From an uncultured Dyadobacter sp. (lineage in GTDB: Bacteria; Bacteroidota; Bacteroidia; Cytophagales; Spirosomataceae): a stretch of 17,134 bases of DNA. The first letter of the stretch is position 1; each line of letters opens with the position of its first letter. Shown one piece after another: positions 12,419 through 17,134 of this stretch. The notes under the pieces were generated by a model that did not search any database, had not been told where the DNA came from, and worked only from the letters and a program-made list of their open reading frames with translations. The stretch lies in NCBI GenBank assembly GCA_946481035.1, contig CAMLNK010000005.1, positions 1 through 17,134 of the forward strand. The letters are read 5' to 3'. A program made the position numbers and the translations under genes.

Positions 12419-14900
12419 AAGTCGCAGAAAGTTTTACCGAACGATCGAGCAAATCGGTCGCTTGCAATATTTTATTTTTCAAAAAATAGGGATAATCCGG
12501 GTGTTCTTTCAAAAACATTTGGGCAATCCGCGCGGCTTCCGGCGACGAATGGCCGGCAAATGTATGATGCAGCCAGCGGGTCGGGAAGAAAATATCGCCG
12601 GTAAGCTGGATTTCCTGCAAAAGGTCGAGCGATGGCCGAAGGTATTTCAGTGCACTTTGCGCACGCAGCGGATGATGCAGGTATGTGAGTGCATCCAGCA
12701 CCCAGGCCTCTTTTTCGCGGTTTTCTTCTTTTTTTAATGTTTCAAAAAACGCATCTCGCTCCGCTTCGTCATGACTTAATGCAGGTATTACAAACCTCAT
12801 TCTTGCCTTGCGGTCGGGGTTTTTCGTTGCATTCAGCTGCTCGTTCAGGATTGCTTTGCCGTCGCCTTTCCCTTTCAAAGCCAGCTCGTAAGCCAGCGAA
12901 ATCTTGTCTTCCTCGGAGAGTACGAGGCCCTTTACTTCCAGCTTGCCGGTCCAGAGCCCGTGCATTTTCTGCCAGCCGTCGTCCGTCAATGCAAGCGCTT
13001 TGAATGCCCGGAAATAGGACGTTTGAATGCCTTTATCTTTGGTACTGTTCAAAAGCCGCCAGATTTCCCCTTCGATGCGCGTCTGATATTCAGCTCTTTG
13101 CGCTGCATTCAAAAACACCCACCAGCTGGTTTGCAGGTTACCCAGCAAATAGTCGACCAGCAACGGGTCCTGCTCTTTGGGCAATGCATTGAGCGTATAA
13201 CCCACCAGCTTCTCCGGCGAAGGCCCATCGCCGCGCAGCAATCCTTCCCAGATATTAACCAGCATTGCCCCTTTGAAAACCGGATCGGACGAAACCGCAT
13301 TGGCATTACCATAGTTTTCTAAGAACCACACCTTCGAAACTGTGTCCATTTTGAAATAGCCATAACCAGTTCCATCATTGTTAGGAAAAGCGAGGTTTTG
13401 CGTTCCATTCAGCATTGATTTCGAAACCAATCGCTGTTCCCAAATTCGCCCCGATACGGAATCCTTCCGCTGCTTAATTTTGCCGTTTTCAATGCTGTAC
13501 TCCGGCATTCCGGGCGTTTTCACCCACACATTGCTCCACACGGCGATGTCCTGCGGCGTACGTTTGTCGATAATGCCGATCAGGTCGTCCCAGCGGGCAT
13601 TGCCGAATGAATAGCTTTTCAAATATTCGCGCAGACTTTCCTGCATCAGTTTCTCTCCTATTTTCCGCTCCAACTGCCGCATGACGATCGGCGCCTTCAT
13701 ATAAATGATTGCCCCGTAAAGCGTACCGGCGTTTTTGAGGTTGCCCAACTGCTGCAAAATCGGATTGGTACCTGCGGTGCGGTCCACTTCATAGGCGTTG
13801 GGATAATGCGCCAGCAGAAAACGCAGTTCGTGATTGATCTCGGGAAAACTCGGGTGGACAATCTTGGCAGCCATGAAATTGGCAAACACCTCCTTCAACC
13901 ATACATCGTTGAACCAGTCCATCGTCACCAGGTCGCCAAACCACATATGTGCCGACTCGTGCGCAATCACGCTCGCGCGGGCCATGCGGCGGTTCACCGA
14001 CGCATTTTCGTCCAGAAACAGCGAGGGCTCATTGTAGAAAATAGCACCAGGATGCTCCATACCGCCATATTGGAACGATGGCAGCAGTACGAAATCGAAT
14101 TTACCGAACGGGTAACCGATAGCAGTATAATCTTCCAGCCAGGCCAGCGATTTGGCGTGCAATTGAAAAACCTCGTCGCGGTTCCGGTTCACTTTCGCCG
14201 TGTCCGTTTCCCGGTAGTACATCGTCATCTGCCGGCCATCCAGCGTCCGGGTTTCTTTGAAAAACTTACCCGCCGTAAATGCGAACAAATACGAACTGAT
14301 CGGCTTCGTCGCCCCGAACCGGTAAACACTCTTCCCGTTTTCCGCTGTTTTCGCTTCCAGTTTCCCGTTGGAGACGGCCTCCCAGCCTTCCGGCGTTTTC
14401 AAAGTCAATTGATAGGAAGCTTTCAGGTTCGGCTGATCGAACAACGGGAAGCACGTTGAAGCACGGTCGGGAACAAAAAGGGTGTAGAGGTAATCCTCGC
14501 TCCTGTTCAGCGACAAATCCCCGGCAATGAAATCGATAGCTACTTCATTTTCACCTCTATTTAAATGCTTCGCTTCGATAACAATATGCTCATTGACAAA
14601 CTGATAATCCGCTTTTTCGCCGTCCACGCGGACTTCCTGCAAATGGCTGGCGTCCGCATTAAAATCCAGCACGAGCGCCGAATCGAGGGTATTCAGGTGA
14701 AACAAAATCGTCTCCTTCCCCAAAATCTTCCCCGCCTTACCCGCCGGAATATCCAGCTCGATATGGTACCGAATGCTATCGATATGCTGTTTGCGATATT
14801 GGTTCAGGGCGAATGAAACGCCTTTTTCGGCGGTTGCGGGTTGCTGACGCGTGCAGGCGGCGGAAATGAGCAACGCTAACAATAAATAAAATATGTGCAT
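12378..14900 (-). CDS. M1-family zinc aminopeptidase, predicted lipoprotein
   Basis: The 840-residue enzyme carries the M1 (gluzincin) layout. A lipoprotein signal (LLISAAC, lipid-anchored Cys16) is followed by an N-terminal beta domain (about 30-230), the catalytic domain with exopeptidase motif GGMEHPG (279-285) and HESAH (314-318), the third zinc ligand Glu337 in WLKEVFANF, 19 residues after His318 as expected, and the likely transition-state Tyr400 in IIYMKAP. A long helical C-terminal domain (about 540-840) follows. It removes N-terminal residues from peptides at the cell envelope. The usual WLNEGFA reads WLKEVFA here, a change seen near but not in the catalytic residues. The gene is divergent from the DinD-like gene (40 bases between starts), and its end overlaps the AraC gene, suggesting an M1-AraC-SIP transcript. 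Confidence 0.95.
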   Translation of the reverse strand: MHIFYLLLALLISAACTRQQPATAEKGVSFALNQYRKQHIDSIRYHIELDIPAGKAGKILGKETILFHLNTLDSALVLDFNADASHLQEVRVDGEKADYQFVNEHIVIEAKHLNRGENEVAIDFIAGDLSLNRSEDYLYTLFVPDRASTCFPLFDQPNLKASYQLTLKTPEGWEAVSNGKLEAKTAENGKSVYRFGATKPISSYLFAFTAGKFFKETRTLDGRQMTMYYRETDTAKVNRNRDEVFQLHAKSLAWLEDYTAIGYPFGKFDFVLLPSFQYGGMEHPGAIFYNEPSLFLDENASVNRRMARASVIAHESAHMWFGDLVTMDWFNDVWLKEVFANFMAAKIVHPSFPEINHELRFLLAHYPNAYEVDRTAGTNPILQQLGNLKNAGTLYGAIIYMKAPIVMRQLERKIGEKLMQESLREYLKSYSFGNARWDDLIGIIDKRTPQDIAVWSNVWVKTPGMPEYSIENGKIKQRKDSVSGRIWEQRLVSKSMLNGTQNLAFPNNDGTGYGYFKMDTVSKVWFLENYGNANAVSSDPVFKGAMLVNIWEGLLRGDGPSPEKLVGYTLNALPKEQDPLLVDYLLGNLQTSWWVFLNAAQRAEYQTRIEGEIWRLLNSTKDKGIQTSYFRAFKALALTDDGWQKMHGLWTGKLEVKGLVLSEEDKISLAYELALKGKGDGKAILNEQLNATKNPDRKARMRFVIPALSHDEAERDAFFETLKKEENREKEAWVLDALTYLHHPLRAQSALKYLRPSLDLLQEIQLTGDIFFPTRWLHHTFAGHSSPEAARIAQMFLKEHPDYPYFLKNKILQATDLLDRSVKLSATYAQKEHSPELSQQ

Positions 14901-14940
14901 ATTTGAGTTTAATAAAACACACTACTCAATTTGAGAAATT
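14901..14940. promoter_or_regulatory. Divergent promoter region with TTGAG palindrome
   Basis: Only 40 bases separate the starts of the M1 and DinD-like genes. They hold an 11-base palindrome CTCAATTTGAG (14925-14935) ending five bases before the DinD-like ATG, and one more half site TTGAG (14903-14907) just beside the M1 start. The arrangement suits an operator controlling one or both genes. No matching Bacteroidota promoter pair was seen, so the actual promoters may extend into the coding regions. Confidence 0.45.
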
Positions 14941-15759
14941 ATGAACCACTCTACTATTCCATTTGAAGGTCACAATATCAGAAGAATTTACGATGAAGAA
15001 TCAGAAACGTGGTTTTTCTCGATTGTGGACATCATCGCCGCCCTTACGGATTCCGTAAATCCGACCGACTATTTGAAAAAATTGAGAAAACGCGATGCAC
15101 TTTTGGGTAACTACATAGGGACAAATTGTCCCCAGGTAGAAATGCCTGGCACTTCGGGAAAGAAACGCAAGGTAGTCTCGGGCAACGCTCAGCATATTCT
15201 CAGGATTGTACAGTCTATCACTTCGCCTAAGGCGGAACCTTTTAAAATCTGGCTTGCAAAAATCGGGTACGAGCGGATGCAGGAAATGACCGATCCAGCT
15301 CTATCCGTAGACAGGGCCCGTGAAAATTGGAAAAAGCATGGGCGTAGCGAAAAATGGATCCAACAGCGAATGATGGGCCAGGAGACGCGCAACAAACTCA
15401 CCGATTATTGGAAATCGCACGAAATCAAAGATGGTGAAGAATTTGCAATCTTAACCAATATCATTCACCAGGAATGGACTGGAATGACGGTTAAAGAGCA
15501 TAAAAAGTTAAAACAGCTAAAAAGTCAAAACCTGAGGGATCACATGAATGAGGCAGAGTTGATTTTCACAGCGCTCGCCGAAATGAGTACCCGCCAAATT
15601 GCTGAGACCGAACAGGCAACGGGGCTGGAACCAAACAAGAAAGCGAGTAAAAAGGGTGGAAATATCGCAAAAAAGGCTCGGTTCGAGCTCGAAGAACAAA
15701 CAGGTAGGAGCGTCATCACCAACGAAAACTATTTACCCCCAAAGTCTGACAAAGAATGA
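14941..15759 (+). CDS. Bro-N / DinD-like DNA-damage-type protein
   Basis: The 272-residue product joins an N-terminal Bro-N domain (about residues 7-112: IRRIYDEESETWFFSIVDIIAAL... to PFKIWLAKIGYERM), found in phage antirepressors, to a C-terminal region (about 125-266) resembling E. coli DinD: WIQQRMMGQETRNKLTDYWK (139-158), EEFAILTNIIHQEW, EHKKLKQLKSQNLRDHMNEAELIFTALAE (186-214 region) and GRSVITNENYLP. E. coli DinD is an SOS-induced protein that inhibits RecA filaments; a similar function here is inference from overall pattern. It contains no membrane segment and is probably cytoplasmic. The gene is AT-richer than its neighbours, consistent with transfer, and its TGA overlaps the ATG of the exported S9 peptidase by four bases (ATGA). 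Confidence 0.88.
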   Translation: MNHSTIPFEGHNIRRIYDEESETWFFSIVDIIAALTDSVNPTDYLKKLRKRDALLGNYIGTNCPQVEMPGTSGKKRKVVSGNAQHILRIVQSITSPKAEPFKIWLAKIGYERMQEMTDPALSVDRARENWKKHGRSEKWIQQRMMGQETRNKLTDYWKSHEIKDGEEFAILTNIIHQEWTGMTVKEHKKLKQLKSQNLRDHMNEAELIFTALAEMSTRQIAETEQATGLEPNKKASKKGGNIAKKARFELEEQTGRSVITNENYLPPKSDKE

Positions 15760-17134
15760 GATTATCGATTTACACCTTCATTAAAGTACTGACATTTAAT
15801 ACCTGCTTAGCAACAATTACTGTCACTGCAAAAGCCCAATCCCTCACTCCATTAACCGTCGAAAAAATCATGCGCAACCCGAAAATGTGGATCGGGACGT
15901 CGCCAAGCGACATTACCTGGGCAGATGATTCCAAAACGGTGTATTTCAATTGGAACCCGGATAAAAATCCTTCCGATTCGCTGTACGCTTATTCGCTTGC
16001 CGGCAAGAAAATCAGCAAAGTAGCTCCCGCGGAAAGGCGGCGGCTGCCCGGCAAAAACGGTATTTACAACCGCGCACGGTCGCTGCGGCTTTATGAGAAG
16101 AACGGCGACATTTATATTGTTAACTACAAGGATTTTGCGATCCGGCAGCTCACCAACACGACCGAACGCGAGGCGGACCCGGTGTTTAACGGCGATGAAA
16201 CGGCGGTGATTTTCGAACGGGGCAATAACCTTTTCAGCATTGCATTGACTTCCGGGCTGATCAGCCAGCTCACTGATTTCAAAACAGGTACCAAAAAGGC
16301 GGATAGTAAGCCCGGCGAGCAGGAGAAATTCCTGAAAGCCGATCAGCTGAGTATGTTTGAGGTTTTGAAAGAGAGAAAAGACAAAAAAGACGCCGGTAAG
16401 AAGGTTACCGAAGCGGATAAGCCTGCCCGCCCGAAGGAAATTTACCTCGGCGAAAAAAATGTAACCAACCAGCAGGTGAGCCCGGACGGCCGGTTCGTTA
16501 CCTACGGCCTTGTGCAAATGGATAAGACTGCCAAATCCACCATTGTCCCCAATTACGTAACGGAGAGCGGTTTCACCGAAGATATTTCGGCGCGTGCCAA
16601 GGTTGGTGCGCCGGCTTCGGACAACGAGTTTTGGGTATATGATATTCAAAAGGATACTGCCAGAAAAGTGGCGACCGCCGATATTCCGGGCATTTACGAC
16701 AAGCCCGACTACCTCAAAGATTACCCCAAACTTGACACCGCCTGGAAGAAAAAGGAGCGGAAAGTTGTTTTCCACGGGCCATTTTGGTCGGATAACGGGC
16801 AGAACGCGGTGGTGGTGATCCGCTCGCTCGATAGCAAAGACCGGTGGATCATGTCGCTGGACCCGGCGACGCTCTCGCTGAAACTCCTCGACCGCCAGCG
16901 CGACGAAGCGTGGATCGGCGGGCCGGGCGTGGGCGGCTATCCGCAAAGCGCGGGCGAAATAGGCTGGCTCGACAACCAGACGATCTATTTCCAGAGCGAA
17001 GCCACCGGCTACTCGCATTTGTATGCATTTAATTTAAATACCAATAAAAAAAATGCTTTGACGTCCGGCCGGTTCGAGGTGCAGAATGTGGTGCTTTCGA
17101 AGGACAAAAAGAATTTCTACCTCATTACCAACGA
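15756..17134 (+). CDS. Exported S9-family (DPP-IV-like) serine peptidase, N-terminal part (runs off right edge)
   Basis: The frame from the ATG at 15756 stays open for 459 codons to the end of the window, so the gene continues beyond it. It begins with a signal peptide (about residues 1-25, hydrophobic core then TAKAQ), which supports this start. The rest is a beta-propeller of the DPP-IV N-terminal type: repeats such as ITWADDSKTVYFNWNP, EADPVFNGDETAVIFERG and QQVSPDGRFVTYG, and near the edge GEIGWLDNQTIYFQSEATGYSHLYAF, a hallmark of this family. A charged Lys-rich segment (about residues 185-230) lies between blades. The catalytic Ser/Asp/His domain would lie downstream, outside the window. 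These enzymes cut dipeptides or oligopeptides in the periplasm. Its start overlaps the DinD-like stop codon, so translation is coupled. Confidence 0.88.
   Translation, partial: MRLSIYTFIKVLTFNTCLATITVTAKAQSLTPLTVEKIMRNPKMWIGTSPSDITWADDSKTVYFNWNPDKNPSDSLYAYSLAGKKISKVAPAERRRLPGKNGIYNRARSLRLYEKNGDIYIVNYKDFAIRQLTNTTEREADPVFNGDETAVIFERGNNLFSIALTSGLISQLTDFKTGTKKADSKPGEQEKFLKADQLSMFEVLKERKDKKDAGKKVTEADKPARPKEIYLGEKNVTNQQVSPDGRFVTYGLVQMDKTAKSTIVPNYVTESGFTEDISARAKVGAPASDNEFWVYDIQKDTARKVATADIPGIYDKPDYLKDYPKLDTAWKKKERKVVFHGPFWSDNGQNAVVVIRSLDSKDRWIMSLDPATLSLKLLDRQRDEAWIGGPGVGGYPQSAGEIGWLDNQTIYFQSEATGYSHLYAFNLNTNKKNALTSGRFEVQNVVLSKDKKNFYLITN

Noticed and set aside
13806..14459. A 217-codon plus-strand frame opposite the M1 peptidase
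   Set aside because: It lies over the zinc-binding region of the M1 gene, whose motifs are intact; the antisense product is Arg/His/Gln-rich and unrecognisable.
15852..17018. A 388-codon open frame on the minus strand near the right edge
   Set aside because: It is antisense to the S9 peptidase frame (15756-17134), which has a signal peptide and clear DPP-IV propeller motifs. The minus-strand product has no recognisable domain and low plausibility, so it is a shadow of a GC-rich coding strand.

Overview
The window looks like chromosomal DNA from a Bacteroidota bacterium, most likely order Cytophagales (Dyadobacter- or Spirosoma-like). This rests on protein-family content (DUF4136, DUF3050, a DinB-like protein with a YGPSADD tail, a DUF6597-type AraC regulator), signal peptides ending in an AxSQ/GQ-like cleavage site, mostly absent Shine-Dalgarno sequences and AT-rich leaders. 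The genus is an inference. No rRNA, tRNA, CRISPR array, insertion sequence or phage structural gene is visible. Coding density is high and no gap exceeds about 210 bases.

Layout. (1) 3-461: C-terminal ATPase part of a sensor histidine kinase, cut by the left edge and followed by an intrinsic terminator. (2) 631-4116: an envelope cluster of a Do/HtrA-type periplasmic protease, a DUF4136 protein and a translationally coupled exported protein with internal helical repeats and a Gly/Tyr/Trp-rich tail; it ends in a strong two-way terminator. (3) 4169-4734, minus strand: a RelE-type toxin and an HTH-type antitoxin in an AT-richer patch. (4) 4906-8547: HAD hydrolase, DinB-fold protein, NADAR glycosidase-fold protein, SAM methyltransferase and an AraC regulator, each apparently its own unit. 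(5) 8626-10742, plus strand: a VOC protein with an apparent signal peptide, then DUF3050 and a type I methionine aminopeptidase that are probably co-transcribed. (6) 10743-14900, minus strand: an M1 aminopeptidase lipoprotein, an AraC regulator overlapping it by 41 bases, and a siderophore-interacting flavoreductase. (7) 14941-17134: a Bro-N/DinD-like protein coupled by ATGA overlap to an exported S9 (DPP-IV-like) peptidase that runs off the right edge.

How the genes fit together. The kinase plus HtrA and the exported glycine-rich proteins suggest envelope maintenance or stress. The M1 and S9 peptidases are both exported and would fit peptide scavenging. The AraC/flavoreductase pair suggests iron-siderophore use. 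The central genes look like small housekeeping or detoxification functions without an obvious shared pathway.

I do not see a clear new multi-gene defence system. The best leads are: the DinD-like gene coupled to an exported peptidase behind a palindromic divergent promoter; the internally duplicated exported protein behind HtrA; the toxin-antitoxin pair; the DUF3050 protein with a His/Asp/Glu cluster next to an extra methionine aminopeptidase; a DinB protein lacking one expected metal-ligand histidine; and two convergent gene pairs whose stop codons abut with no gap.
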